This document shows positions 35,072-45,670 of a stretch of DNA of 64,000 nucleotides, one piece after another. The notes below the pieces were generated by a model. That model saw only the letters and a list, made by a program, of their open reading frames with translations, made no database searches and was not told the DNA's origin. The stretch comes from Viridothelium virens. Lineage: Eukaryota > Ascomycota > Dothideomycetes > Trypetheliales > Trypetheliaceae. The stretch lies in contig ML991825.1 in the NCBI GenBank assembly GCA_010094025.1, forward strand, positions 124,001-188,000, in the 5' to 3' direction. The number at the start of each line of letters is the position of its first letter. Position 1 is the stretch's first letter. Made by a program: the position numbers and the translations under genes.

Positions 35072-36228
35072 CTATTTTACTGACGAGAGGTCAAATTTTT
35101 GACCTACAAGCTGTTCACTCAACTCCCAAAGCTTTGTAGCAACCTGAAGACTACGGGCGTGAGGTGCTGGGTCAGCGATCTTGCATTCGTCGAAATATAT
35201 GTCTGAAGGATTGCCTATGTTCGAATCAATAATGCTTGTCCTGGGAGCGCTCTTCGCCGGTAAAAATCCACTGGAGACGTACTATTGTTCAAGCTGGGGT
35301 CGAAAGCTGCAACGACCATGGGTGCTGCGCCTTGGTCTTGGTTTTTCGAGAAATCTCCCGTTCGCGCGATAAAGTCCCTTTGCTCGTCATCGAGTGACCG
35401 AGACAAGTTCGTCCAAATAGCTTCATCATATCAGTAGTCATTCTTCAGTGGAACAGATTCAAGATATTGTGGATGCATACACCCTGGATGTACAGCAAAA
35501 GATAAGATACCACTACCATGTAGATGCTCACGTAGAAATATTGAAAATAGAATGTTCCCCGTCTTAGACTGTCCATATGCAAGGAACGGATTGTAAGCTC
35601 CTTCAGAGGTCCTTGTGAGTGATTCGGGCAAGTTTACAGGCGGCCTCTCGTCCAGAGGTACCTCCTTCCCTTCAAAATTGTAATCGTGGAATCGAATTGG
35701 GGACAGCCTGTGCCCAGTGCTCGAGACGTTCACTATGCGCGTACTTCCATGGCTTGTGACCTTGGCAGCATTGCGTAACTCAGGGAGCAGTAGGTTGGTG
35801 AGGAGGAATGGCCCGATATGGTTTGATCCAAACTGCATTTCGATTCTCTCTGGCGTAAATTCGTGCGTTCCGGGGTTCGTCGCCGCATTGTTGATGAGAA
35901 TGTTAATTTTTTGCGTTACTTCCCTGATTTGATCTGCTGCCTGTCGGATTGAGACCTGTGAGGAAAGATTGAGAAGGATCAATTTCACGTTGGTTGATGG
36001 ACTTCCAGTTGCAACCTGTTTAGCTACTTCTCTGAGCTTTGCATCGGTCCGCGAGGCCAATATGAGCAATCCAGGATTTTGTGATGCTATGGCAAGAGCG
36101 AGAGTTTCACCGAGACTGTTGGGACTAACGCCTACAATCACAACTGTTTTCCCTGATATGGTCGATGCGAATGCACTTGCTGCTTCTCTCGCTGTCGTTT
36201 GTGGATTAAATTCGGGATGAGTTAGCAT
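35072..36228 (-). CDS. short-chain dehydrogenase/reductase (SDR)
   Basis: Three exons: 36228-35481, 35420-35283 and 35214-35072, 343 codons (342 aa). Junctions CCAGGGT|GTATGC, AATA|GTACGT and their AG acceptors restore SFAVHPGS-IWTNLSRSL and FDPSLNNS-NPSDIYFDE. I chose the ATG at 36228; upstream in-frame residues are Lys-rich and unlike the family. SDR features: the cofactor motif VVIVGVSPNSLGETLA (classical TGxxxGxG altered to VGVSPNSLG), NILINNAATN (NNAG-type), the catalytic Ser in IVNVSSTGHRLSP, YGQSKTGNILF (YxxxK) and HPGS. Closest in style to the WW-oxidoreductase/retinol-dehydrogenase-like fungal SDRs (C-terminus ALxxxVDCQIA...ELVGQKF). Probably NADP-dependent oxidation or reduction of a pathway intermediate. 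Divergent from the FAD monooxygenase. Confidence 0.88.
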
Positions 36229-36780
36229 CTTCGGCCTTCGCAATCCTGAGTGAGGGAGTCTTAATTCGGGATTCTTTATTTTATTATCTTTTTTTTCCTT
36301 CTCTATTTCTCTATATTCCAAAAAGAGAGAATGAAGATTACGGTGCGCTTTGAGATTAGTGAATATGAAATTTCTTTGATCCTTCGCAACGAGATTTGGC
36401 AGTACAGTAGAGTACCAACCTTCGCGTTTGGAAAATGGCTACGGTTTATCAACTACCAACAAGCCAAAATCCCTTTACAAAGGAATAGCACGGTACCAAA
36501 AAAGCGGACCCCGTGCATACGTACTAAAGTTTGTCGGCAGTTTCTACCTCACGGAACTGCCTTGTTACCCCGCATGGATGGATAAGTTGTGCTGCGACTT
36601 GAAGTCAAAAGGGCTCAAGTCCGGAAGCTACTGCTAGCTTCGGCAATCGAGAGGCATTAAGTAGCCGATCCAGTTGCACCTATGGATGTATATCTACACG
36701 AAAGGTGGCATCTCAGAAAGTGTATCAGACTCTGCGCTTGAAGAATCAAATGCGTGTTGATACAGACACGGGTAATCTAA
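36229..36780. promoter_or_regulatory. divergent promoter region SDR / FAD monooxygenase
   Basis: 552 bp separate the two ATGs. Next to the SDR start the sequence is rich in T/A (tttattttattatctttttt on the plus strand). The rest shows short frames without motifs. The two genes probably share regulation. Confidence 0.5.
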
Positions 36781-38530
36781 ATGGATGGACGTTCATCACA
36801 CGAGGCTCCTGCGTCGAGGTCCGGTATTAAGGTCATAATCGTGGGCGCTGGTAACTCAAAATGCCACAACTATCTCTGGATTGCCCCTGCAAGTGCTAAT
36901 AACGCTTCTAGGCTTCGGTGGTCTTACTGCAGCCATTGAGTGCCACCGCCAGGGCCATGACGTCGAAGTTTACGAGGCGTTTCCTGAGCTCAAAATCTTA
37001 GGCGATATCATCTCGTTTGGACCCAATGTGCGCTTGGCTCCTACCTTTTGAAGTTACATCTATCGTAACCTTGATGCTTACACCCCGAATAGGCCGGACG
37101 GATCTTCCGACGCTGGTCCGATGGCAAAATTGCCGATCGGATGCGAGCGCTCAGTATAGACCTCACCAATCATGGTTTTCATATCCACAAGTGGACCGGC
37201 GAATTGATTACAGTCCAAAAAACTCCACCGCGAGATCCCGAGGCCCCGGTCTTCAATGGCCATCGTGGCGAACTGCATGAGGTGGTGTTTCGTTATGCAA
37301 GGGACGAGCTTGGGATTCCAATTCACCTTGGAAGGAGAGTGAAGGGGTATTTTGAGGAGGAGGAAGCAGGTGAGGCAGGCGTGTTGTTTGAGGATGGAGG
37401 AAGGGCGGTGGGAGATGTGGTAGTGGGATCAGATGGAGTAAGATCAAGAGCGAGGGAGTTGGTACTCGGTAGGGAGACCTGAACACCCCTTCTGTCCACA
37501 GTTGTTGGAAACCGGAGCTAACGATGCGATGGCCAGGATATGACGACAAACCAAAGAGTTCGGGATATGCCGTTTTCCGTGCTTGGTGTAGGTTTCCGTT
37601 ATGTAATATTCTTCAGATCATGAGCAGCGATTTGCTGACTTCAAGGAGTTCCGAATACGGATATGTTGAAAGATCCGAGGACGAAGCATTTCTGTGATCA
37701 TGGTGTAAGTTACGGACTGCTACCGAAGAGACAACGACTTGCTGCTCAAGCAAGATATTAGGATACTTTCCAAGGATGGATTGGCCCAGACGTCCACTTC
37801 CTCTTCAGCACCATCAAAAATGGTACCGATTGCTGTTGGGTTCTTACCCACAAAGATGAAGCAGATATTGAAGAGTCGTGGTCTTTTCCCGGGAAACTCG
37901 AAGAAGTCTTCAAAGTGATCGACGGGTACGATCCAATCTGCAGAGCGATCGTAGAGAAAACGCCGCCCGAGAGATTGGTTGATTGGAAATTAGTATATCG
38001 AGATCCCTTACCTCGGTGGGTAAGTGAGAAAGGAAGGATTGTGTTGTTAGGCGATAGCGCGCATCCATTTTTACCGACGAGCGCGCAAGGAGCTACACAA
38101 TCTATGGAAGATGGTGTGGTTCTGGCAGTTTGCTTGAGGCGAGGTGGAAAGAATAATGTCGCAACTGCAACACGAAGTTATGAAGAAATGCGGTATGCTA
38201 CCACAGAGACGCTCCTTGCCCTCATTCTGACCAGAATCCAGGTACGATCGTGTAAAAGCAGTCCAAAAGACTGGCGAGACAACAAGGTCATGTGTCTACT
38301 CGGGGGTAAGTTCAGACTAATTTGCTAACATTTTACAGAGATATGTGGCACAAAGCCGATTGGGATAAAGTCAAGGAGGATCCAGAGAGTATGCATATGC
38401 CACGAGAAGGTAATAACCTGTCAATACCGGGTCCTTTCGTGGCTGACTTAAAGCAGACTGGATATTCAAGTTTGATGCGGAGCGAAATGCGGAGGAAATG
38501 TATGGCCAGACGGTGAGGTCTCATATCTAG
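36781..38530 (+). CDS. FAD-dependent monooxygenase (salicylate-hydroxylase-like)
   Basis: Multi-exon. Firm exons are 36781-36850 (MDGRSSHEAPASRSGIKVIIVGAG), 36912-37027 (FGGLTAAIECHRQGHDVEVYE...ISFGPN), 37093 onward (AGRIFRRWSDGKI...), middle exons to about 38240, then an exon from about 38340 and a last exon ending EADWIFKFDAERNAEEMYGQ...SHI, stop at 38530. Motifs: dinucleotide-binding GAGFGGL with acidic end of beta-2 (VEVYE), DG motif (VVVGSDGVRSRAR) and GD motif (IVLLGDSAHPFLPTSAQGATQSMEDG). This is the group A flavin hydroxylase family (salicylate 1-monooxygenase / 6-hydroxynicotinate 3-monooxygenase type), using NAD(P)H and O2 to hydroxylate or epoxidise. A role as NRPS tailoring enzyme is inferred from position. 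Confidence 0.85.
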
Positions 38531-38765
38531 GGACACTCCGAAAGTAATACTCGACAACCTTGGGCGCTCTCGGCGCCTTGTCTCCGATTAAAGTCAGTAA
38601 TGTAAAGCCCGGTGCTCAAGTATCTACTTATACATCGCCCGCAATAGAAAGATCTTCAGAAATTCGTAGCCGCAAAATAAGCAAGAGTACTGGGATACAA
38701 TCTGAACATGAAGTTGGATCGAAGAAGCTTTCCACGCAGGAGATGGAGTTTCGTCTAGTGGGTGT

Positions 38766-40787
38766 TCAGGCAATAGAAACAGTCGTTTCGGCGACAACCT
38801 TTGGATCCGAGAAGACAATGTTTGTCGCGTCGATTTCAGTCACAGTACTTCTGCCTACGCATTTGTAGGTGCGGAATTTCCTAGCTGGTAGGCGTTTCTC
38901 GAACTATCATCATACATTAGCATATCTCCTAGAGAGTCCAACAAAGCAATTTTACCATCTCATCGATTTCCTCAAGGGTTCTATCCTTGACCTCAGGCAT
39001 GAACAGTATTACAAAGATCTGATCGTGATTAGCAGTATAGTTGAAGAGCTCGTTGAGACCTTACCATAGCGACCATGCATGATGGGAACCAGATGAATCC
39101 GTACTTTGGACCTAAGCATCATTAGTACCTAAACTCGGCCAAATCAGAATGATCATAATTTACCCCAATTTAAGGCGTCAGGGTTGATAAAATACGGAGC
39201 TGTGAAGGTAGCAAGCCAGGCGCCCAGGAAGCCGACTGCTGCAGCAAGACCGAAAGTATAGGAGCGAAGTCGTTGTGAAGGCAGTTCGCCTCCCAACACC
39301 CATGCGTAGGTCGAAATCAAGCCGTTGTAACCACCAATGTATACGACGGATATGCCTACAATCGCCTTCGAAGTGGACTCTGCTGCAGGCCGAGCCTGGT
39401 AGAGGAGGGCAATGATCAGCTGCGTAACTCCGCACAAGGCCAATCCACTGATAAGCATTGGACGGCGACGACCAATGCGTGTGATGACGGAGCTGTTGAT
39501 AATGATGGCGACGACGCCAACGGCAACGAGAATGCATGAGTTGGCGAATGGGGAGCCAACATGAGCCTTGTCAAGTCAGAACAAAGTTGAGCATCGTGCC
39601 AAATCAACTTACCATCTCGAAGAAATATGTGCCGTAAGCGATCATGAACATGGCTCCGGATGCTGCTTGCAGGCTGACTGCTGCGACCGACAACAAAGTT
39701 CGCCGGCGGTCCACCGGGTTCCGAAAAAGGTCGAGCCATGACACGCCCTTGATAAGATTCTTCTCCGAATTAAGTGCTGTTTCAATGCCGTCAAGCTCGT
39801 CTTGAACTGTATCTGGGTAAGGTCTGAGCCACAACAAAGCTGATCGCGCTTTATCGGCATGGCCATGAGTAAGCAGCCATCTTGGACTCTCAGGTATCTA
39901 AAGCAAGAGTGAGAGGAGCAACAGTTATCGCAGTGTCGCTTGAACTCACGAAGAGGATGCCGACGCCAACGATTGTAGGAACAATGAATACCAGACCCAA
40001 GGGAACCAAGTATGAGTTCTTGCCCATAATTGGGGCTGTAAAGTTGTCAACGATGGTACCAATTAGGGTACCGGTGGATGTCCAGAACTGAAAGCATGCA
40101 ATCAACAGACCGCGATACTTGGCAGGTGAGCATTCTTGCAAATAAAGCTGGCTGAATGTCATACTGCAGAGAGGTAAACATGTGAACAGCGAATGGATAA
40201 CCAAGCAACAACTCACAAACAACCATTGCCTAGCCCAAGGATCAATCGGCCAGCGTAGAGGCCTCCAAGGCTGGTTGTAGCCATCATGAGTATTGTTCCC
40301 AGCGTTATCAAAACACCTCCGAGCCAGATGCCGGATTTGCGGCCGAACACCGTTGCGATGGGTCCTGCCAGCTTCAGCATTGTTTAATGTTCCAAATGAA
40401 GACAGACACACCAACGGCGCAAGAGGCAAGGAAAGCTCCGAGAGTCATGAGACTGCTGATGAGCTGTTGACGGCCGGGGGAGATATTGTATCCCTGCGAG
40501 TGTCAGATATTTCGGCATAGCCTCAGATTCCTCAAATTAAAAAAGAAAAGCCACTTACAATCGGACTTGCTGGATCAGGGTTCCCAAAGACCTAGAGAGA
40601 AATCCACAATTTGTACTTGTCCTGTGCTTGACATTGATCTTCATACCTTAAGGAAACCAACCATGGCCTGCAGGCCGCCGATGAGTCCGAAGTCAATGCC
40701 ATATTGAAAGGGGCACATTGAAACAAGTGTGCAAGCCAGAAGGCACTTCCAGTTTGCCTTCAGGCCATCTGGTCGATTGTCTGCCAT
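38766..40787 (-). CDS. MFS sugar-type transporter
   Basis: Minus-strand multi-exon gene from ATG 40787 (MADNRPDGLKANWKCLLACT) to the stop at 38766 (PKVVAETTVSIA). Twelve-helix sugar-porter signatures: FQYGIDFGLIGGLQAMVGF in TM1, SSLMTLGAFLASCAVGPLA, FGRKSGIWLGGVLI, LYLQECSPAKYRGLL, IPESPRWLLTHGHADKA, RRRTLLSVAAVSLQAASG, ARIGRRRP-like TRIGRRRPMLISGL, and the terminal LPEVKDRTLEEIDEMF. These define the hexose/alpha-glucoside (maltose) permease family, not the drug:H+ antiporter families that usually export peptides. Neighbours: convergent with the FAD monooxygenase (235 bp apart) and divergent from the P450. It could import a precursor or a nutrient, or it may be a chance neighbour. Confidence 0.9.
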
Positions 40788-41163
40788 CCTGATTTACGAA
40801 TTGATGATTGTTCTTAGCTCGAGTTCTCCGACAATGTCCACAAGACCTTGGGCGAGCGAATTGAAGATTAACCATCGCCAGCAATGCCGAGACTAAGTAT
40901 TATACAGACATATAGAGAGTTACCTCCGCATTAGCTCATCCTGACCGATCCTCAAATCATCCTGGGCACGAGCTACGCGTTCTGGAACAGTTTCCACAGA
41001 CCTTGATCTCTGCCTAGCGCGTGGCAGCCCCATGGGGTTCTTTGCCGACGCTCCTTCGGCTCGGCAACGCTTTGCCTCATGAAGACGATCTGCTTTTGTA
41101 GGTCTCGGGAAAGGCTTTCTTCGGCAAACACTAGGAACAGTGGGAAAGTTGGCGAAGCATAGT

Positions 41164-41215
41164 GATCGCCTCTCCAGGGAAGGAAAAACCGTCCGATGTT
41201 GACACAGACCACCTG
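41164..41215 (-). repeat. left arm of imperfect inverted repeat (candidate regulatory motif)
   Basis: On the minus strand this arm reads TCGGACGGTTTTTCC then TTCCCTGGAGAGG, preceded by a GGTGGTCTGTG stretch. It matches the right arm at 41377-41429 in opposite orientation, with core TCGG(A/T)CGGTTTT(T/C)CC(T/A)TCCCTGGAGAG. Position is about 380-430 bp upstream of the transporter ATG, in the sense orientation of that gene. Confidence 0.6.
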
Positions 41216-41376
41216 CCCTTATCTTCTGCCCTATCTCCTCTCACCTCTCATTATTTTCATGTTTTTGCTGCCTGAAATGCCCAGGGAGATTATTTTCCGA
41301 TATTAATAGAGCAGAAAGTCAAACATTTACTGTCAAATTCCAAAACATATGACTTGGGAGGTGTTTGTTGTTGTGT

Positions 41377-41429
41377 GGGTGGTTGGTGGCAATTTCGGTC
41401 GGTTTTCCCATCCCTGGAGAGATCGCGTC
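41377..41429 (+). repeat. right arm of imperfect inverted repeat (candidate regulatory motif)
   Basis: Plus strand reads TCGGTCGGTTTTCCCA then TCCCTGGAGAG, preceded by GGTGGTTGGTGGC. It mirrors the left arm at 41164-41215. Position is about 300-350 bp upstream of the P450 ATG, sense orientation. CGG-containing cores are typical of Zn2Cys6 regulators, but no such regulator gene is in the window. Confidence 0.6.
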
Positions 41430-41724
41430 TGGGGTCTTTTAACCGGCGAGACTAAAGCTTCCGGGGAGAAGATACCGAAGTTCTGCCGGCCGCCAGATGC
41501 ATGTTTACCCCGCCCGCGCTCATCTGGCGACGCGAACCACTGGGGTCAGGTACCTGCACGCGACGTTGGTGAGCCTGTGGAACGGCAGATACTCTTCCGG
41601 AATTCTGACGGAACTGGTGACCCTCTGATCCATGTTGAAATGGGTGTTATTTCGAGAGCGAACGTGAGCAGTTCAAAGCAGACGAGGTATTGTTTGTTCT
41701 CCCGCTCATTCTGCACTCGATACC

Positions 41725-43636
41725 ATGTTTACACAGCGCTCGACAGAGATAGACTTCGGAAACTTGCTGGCACGATTGCAGCTGCTCGTCAAGCGATTTG
41801 AGTTCACGACCCTCGTAGTATGGATCGCTCTTCTGATGAGCGGGTGGCTGGTGGTGGATTATGTACGAATGCTATGGCTTAGAGCAAGAATGGTAACCAG
41901 TGATGCCACTTGATTCATCAGCCATCTTCTCGACCGCGCTGATTTCGAGGAAGCCACCAGGCCCCTTCCCTCTTCCTGTCGTCGGTAATACCCATCTGCT
42001 CCCCGACAAGAAGCCGTGAGTCTCTCAAATCTTCAGACTCTAGCCCCTCAATACTCAGTGCAAATAGATGGATCTACTTCGAGACCCTTTCTAAAACCTA
42101 CAATTCGCCCCTCATCACCTTCTGGGTTGGTCGCCGCCCGACTATCTGGCTTAACGATGCCTGGACCGCGTCCGCCCTCCTCGATAAACGTGCTGCTATC
42201 TACTCCTCTCGACCGCGCATGGTCGTCTTCGCCGAGTTGGGCGCCGGCCAATCCAATCTCGTCAACATGTACTACGGTGACCGATGGAGGCTACATCGCA
42301 AACTCACCCACCTCGGTGTTGGGCTACAGCAGGTACGGAAGTATCGCGGTTTTCAGAACGACGAGTCGAAGATTGTGGCTTGGAAGATTTTGGAGCAGCC
42401 TGAGAAGTATGCAGAGCATTTTGAGCGATATGCTACCTCGGTCGTGAGCATTATTGGGTTTGGGAGACGAGTCGCATCAGAGGACGATCCAATCGTGACA
42501 GAGGTTATCAAGGTCATGCAACGGGCGGCGGAGCTGAACGTTCCAGGCAAAAGATTCCCCATGCTGATGGAGACGCTTCCCTTCTTGGCTCGCTTTCCAA
42601 CGGCAATCGCCCCATGGAAGCATGGACTGGGCCGTAAACGTGGCATCAACTTTTTCTATGCCCTTGCTGAGGAAGCGAACGAGACTGAAGGACATGAAGA
42701 CTCCTACATCAAAGCGATTTTCCGGGAAGGGCCCAAGTATGACCTTTCCATCGATGAAATCGCCTCCTTGTCAGGCAACTTGTTCGGTGCAGGAAGCGAC
42801 ACATCCAGCTCGACATTGATTACCTTTGTGCTTGCTTGTTGTGCGTTTCCTGAGACGCTACTGCATGCATGGGAGGAGCTCGACAAGGCCGTCGGCCCTT
42901 CGCACAGTCCGAATTGGGACGACCTCGAGCAACTGCCCTATGTCAAAGCATTCGTAAAGGAAGTCTTGAGGTGGAGGAGTGTTGCCATCATTGGCGGGCA
43001 ACCACACGCACCCATCAATGACGACACTTACAACGGCTATCACATTCCGAAAGGTCAGCGAGAGCTCTCCTGTCCTAGCGATTTGATTGATCGCATACAC
43101 TGACTTTATTCCAGGTACATGGGTCCAAGGCAACGTGTGGGCAATCCATCACCATGAACGCGAATTTCCCGATCCCGATCGCTTCAAACCTGAGCGGTTT
43201 CTGGGAGACGATTCGTGGACGAGGCCATTTCCGAATGAAAAGGGATACATGACTTTCGGCTGGGGGCGTCGCGCATGTTCTGGTCAAGGTCTCGCTGAAC
43301 AAGGAACTCTGATTACTGTTGCACGATTGCTCTGGGCGTTCCGCATCGAAAAAGCGCTAGATAAGACAGGTCAAGAGATTCCGGTTGATATCTTTGCGTA
43401 CACGTGCGTATATCACGTCAGCGCTTGATCCATGCGGTAGCTAACACTTCCGTAGTGATGGACTCAACATGCGCCCACAGCCCTTTAAGGCACGATTCAC
43501 GCCAAGAAGCGAGGAGATTCGAGCGACCATTGAGAGAGAAGGTAGACAAGCGCTGCAAGATTTGGCGGAATACGAAGGGGAGACTAATTATCGGATGAGT
43601 ACATTTTACCAGAATCCTACCCGGTCGAAGAAATGA
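41725..43636 (+). CDS. cytochrome P450 monooxygenase
   Basis: Five exons: 41725-41892, 41954-42015, 42068-43053, 43115-43403 and 43456-43636, 562 codons (561 aa), all junctions in frame. The N-terminus has a membrane anchor (TTLVVWIALLMSGWLVVDYV) and the proline hinge PPGPFPLPVVGN. The oxygen-binding I helix reads GNLFGAGSDTSSSTLI (AGxDT), the ExxR is in VKEVLRWRSV, the PERF motif is FKPERFLGDDSW, and the heme-binding loop is FGWGRRACSGQGLA with the axial Cys. This places it among ER-anchored CYP620/CYP2-like fungal oxidoreductases similar to O-methylsterigmatocystin oxidoreductase types; the subfamily is a guess. Probably hydroxylates the peptide product or a precursor amino acid. Divergent from the transporter, convergent with the 2OG oxygenase. 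Confidence 0.93.
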
Positions 43637-43950
43637 CCCTACCAGATTGGCTTTCAGTATGTTAGACAGTCCAGAGGCAGTCTGTATGACGAAACTGTCT
43701 GGAAAAGTTCCCAGATAACCTTCATATTTGCACAAGCCTCATGGGAGATCGTGCCAGGGCCATAGATGTCAGGGGGGCCTCCCTCCATTGATCAGCTATA
43801 TAACGGGCCAGAGCCTGTCGCTTCGACGCTTAGTGCTTAAGGCTTGAGTCGTCCGTATCCGGCGGTCTTTGAGAAGACATGGGCTTCTAGGTACATAAGA
43901 ATTTTGACAGAACGAGTTCCCACCTTGGACAATGCCCTGCATGAACCTTT
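43637..43950. other. convergent 3' region P450 / 2OG oxygenase
   Basis: 314 bp between two stop codons. No gene; must contain both polyadenylation regions. Confidence 0.6.
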
Positions 43951-45116
43951 TCAAGCATATCTTCCCTGAATCCTCATGTGCTGAAACTCGCCTGCAGTTA
44001 CAAACTCCGAGGACACCTTTGCTCCGAGACCCGAGCCGTCCAGCAGAGGGCGCAGAACGGCTGTCCGATCAGGCTTTGCAAAATAAGCTATTGAAAAGCG
44101 CTCTTCAACGACATCCCCCTTTCTTGCTTGTTCGTTACCTTGTGGTAATTCAGGTAGATGAACACGATGTCGTGCGCTACAGAGACCAGTCCATTTCTGC
44201 AGGCAATCTCCCGCATTCAGGATGCACTCGTACGGGCCTCCGCTCGCGATGCCGACGAAGCTCCCACTCCCGGGCGGTGATTCGACCTCAAGACCTCCTA
44301 CGCGGTCTTGGAACAGGAGCGTGATGCTCCCAAAGTCGGTGTGCGCTGCAATCCGCGTCGAGGTAGAGAATGCCTCTTGCGGTACGGCTGGGTAGTGGGT
44401 TAAGCGTAGCTCATTGTGCTGAGCTGCGTGGAGCTGGCTTAGTGTCTGTGTTGGAAGGCCCAGCCCTATGGAAATAGCCTCGAGAATGAGCAGTTGTGTG
44501 CGGTAACATACTTCGAAGAATTCGACGAAGGTGGGCTCAAAAGTGTCACAGACCCCAGTAGGTGGCCAGATGTTGCTGTAGAGCTCGTCTCGTTCAGACC
44601 CAATGTCATATGACTCCTATCCGAAGAGTTTGGTAGCTGTGTCAGAGACCAGAAGTGGGGTTTGTAGCAGACCTTCATGTCTTTCAGAAGAGGAAGTTGG
44701 GATGACTTGTCCTCACGCCCATAGTTCGAGATGGTGGAGACATTCTCTAAACCTACCGCGCTGAAGCCTCGGTGTGGGTTTGCTGTAGGAGGATGAGGAG
44801 ACTTTAATTTCTGGTTTAATGGTAGTTGGAAGAAATGCCGACTCTGGTCGATTCATTAGCGAATAGCACCTTTCGTCGGTTCACTTCGACTTACCGTTGC
44901 AAATGCCTTGTCAATTGTCGAAGGCTCGATGCCGTGATTTACGAGTCTCACGAAGCCGCGTTGTCTGAGGCCTGACACGAGTTTGCGGCAAAATTGATCA
45001 CGCTTTGCTACATTGCCGCTTTGATAATTCGCAAAGTCAAGTCGCTCAAACATCCCTTGAAAAATCGTCAAAATGCCGCGAAGCGCTCCCAAAGTCCAGG
45101 AAGTCAGACTCTCCAC
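43951..45116 (-). CDS. 2-oxoglutarate/Fe(II)-dependent dioxygenase
   Basis: Three exons: 45116-44895, 44843-44673 and 44616-43951, 353 codons (352 aa). The frame stays open across each junction (FAT-SRHFFQLPLNQKLKSP, LLKDMK-ESYDIGSERDEL). N-terminal DIOX_N domain (DFANY...LVSGLRQRGFVRLVNHGI, SPHPPTANPHRGFSAVG). C-terminal Fe(II) domain with HTDFGSITLLFQD (HxD), the distal His in SARHRVHLPE and the 2OG-binding Arg in ERFSIAYFAKP. This is the isopenicillin N synthase-like superfamily, used widely in fungal pathways for hydroxylation, desaturation or ring closure. It starts 554 bp downstream of the NRPS stop, same strand, which supports a joint role. A TATA-like sequence (TTATTATATC on the minus strand near 45361) precedes it. 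Confidence 0.9.
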
Positions 45117-45670
45117 ACCGAGATGCCATCATAAGTTCGGCGTGACTGCTCGTCTTATAGTCTCCTTCCTTCGTATCGGGATCCTCACCAATCTTGTCTC
45201 ACTAAGGCAGGGGCCGTCTCGGTGATCCTTCAAAAAATTTTGGACTCTATCGCACGGTGCACTTTGCCAAGGGTCTTCGTTCCGTGGCTCTAAGTCCTAC
45301 TCAGCGAGGCGGTGAAGCTCGGATGTCAGCCGGTGAGGCCAGTGCCTAAGCGTTCTCTTTGATATAATAAAAGTAGTTCTTGCGAGTCGGAGGCACGATC
45401 GGAATAGTAATCCATATCGTACTTGACCAGACTCGCGGTGGAATGACTGCCACTCAATGGCCCTCCAAGCGACTCACATTTTATTCTGAATACAAATCAT
45501 CTCGCGAGCTCGCCATGAGCTTTGCGATGCTCGGCTCACGAAATTACGTTACAAAAGTGCCAGGCTGGGTACAAAGAAATTTGTCCTCAGAATTTCTCTT
45601 TTTAGTGCGGACAAGTGCCAGGTCAGATCATGGCAGCACTAGACTACCCCCAGCAAGCTTCTACGTATTA
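45117..45670. other. intergenic between NRPS 3' end and 2OG oxygenase
   Basis: 554 bp holding the NRPS terminator and the 2OG oxygenase promoter. A TATA-like element (plus strand gatataataaaag, 45360-45372) fits the oxygenase. A plus-strand frame at 45380-45706 overlaps the NRPS end antisense and has no motif. Confidence 0.6.

Larger units (their letters stand above)
40788..41724. promoter_or_regulatory. divergent promoter region MFS transporter / P450
   Basis: 937 bp between divergent ATGs. It contains a pair of related ~50-bp segments in inverted orientation (listed separately) and a small perfect 7-bp stem (TTGCCGA...TCGGCAA, 41043-41068). No gene supported; the open frame at 41349-41801 only overlaps the P450 start in another frame. 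Confidence 0.6.

Noticed and set aside
41043-41068. Perfect 7-bp stem (TTGCCGA/TCGGCAA) as a terminator or structured RNA
   Set aside because: Too short and isolated; expected by chance in this length of sequence and lying in a promoter region of a eukaryote.
41349-41801. Open frame across the P450 start as an alternative N-terminus
   Set aside because: It is in another frame. The ATG at 41725 gives a proper membrane anchor and a consistent five-exon model.
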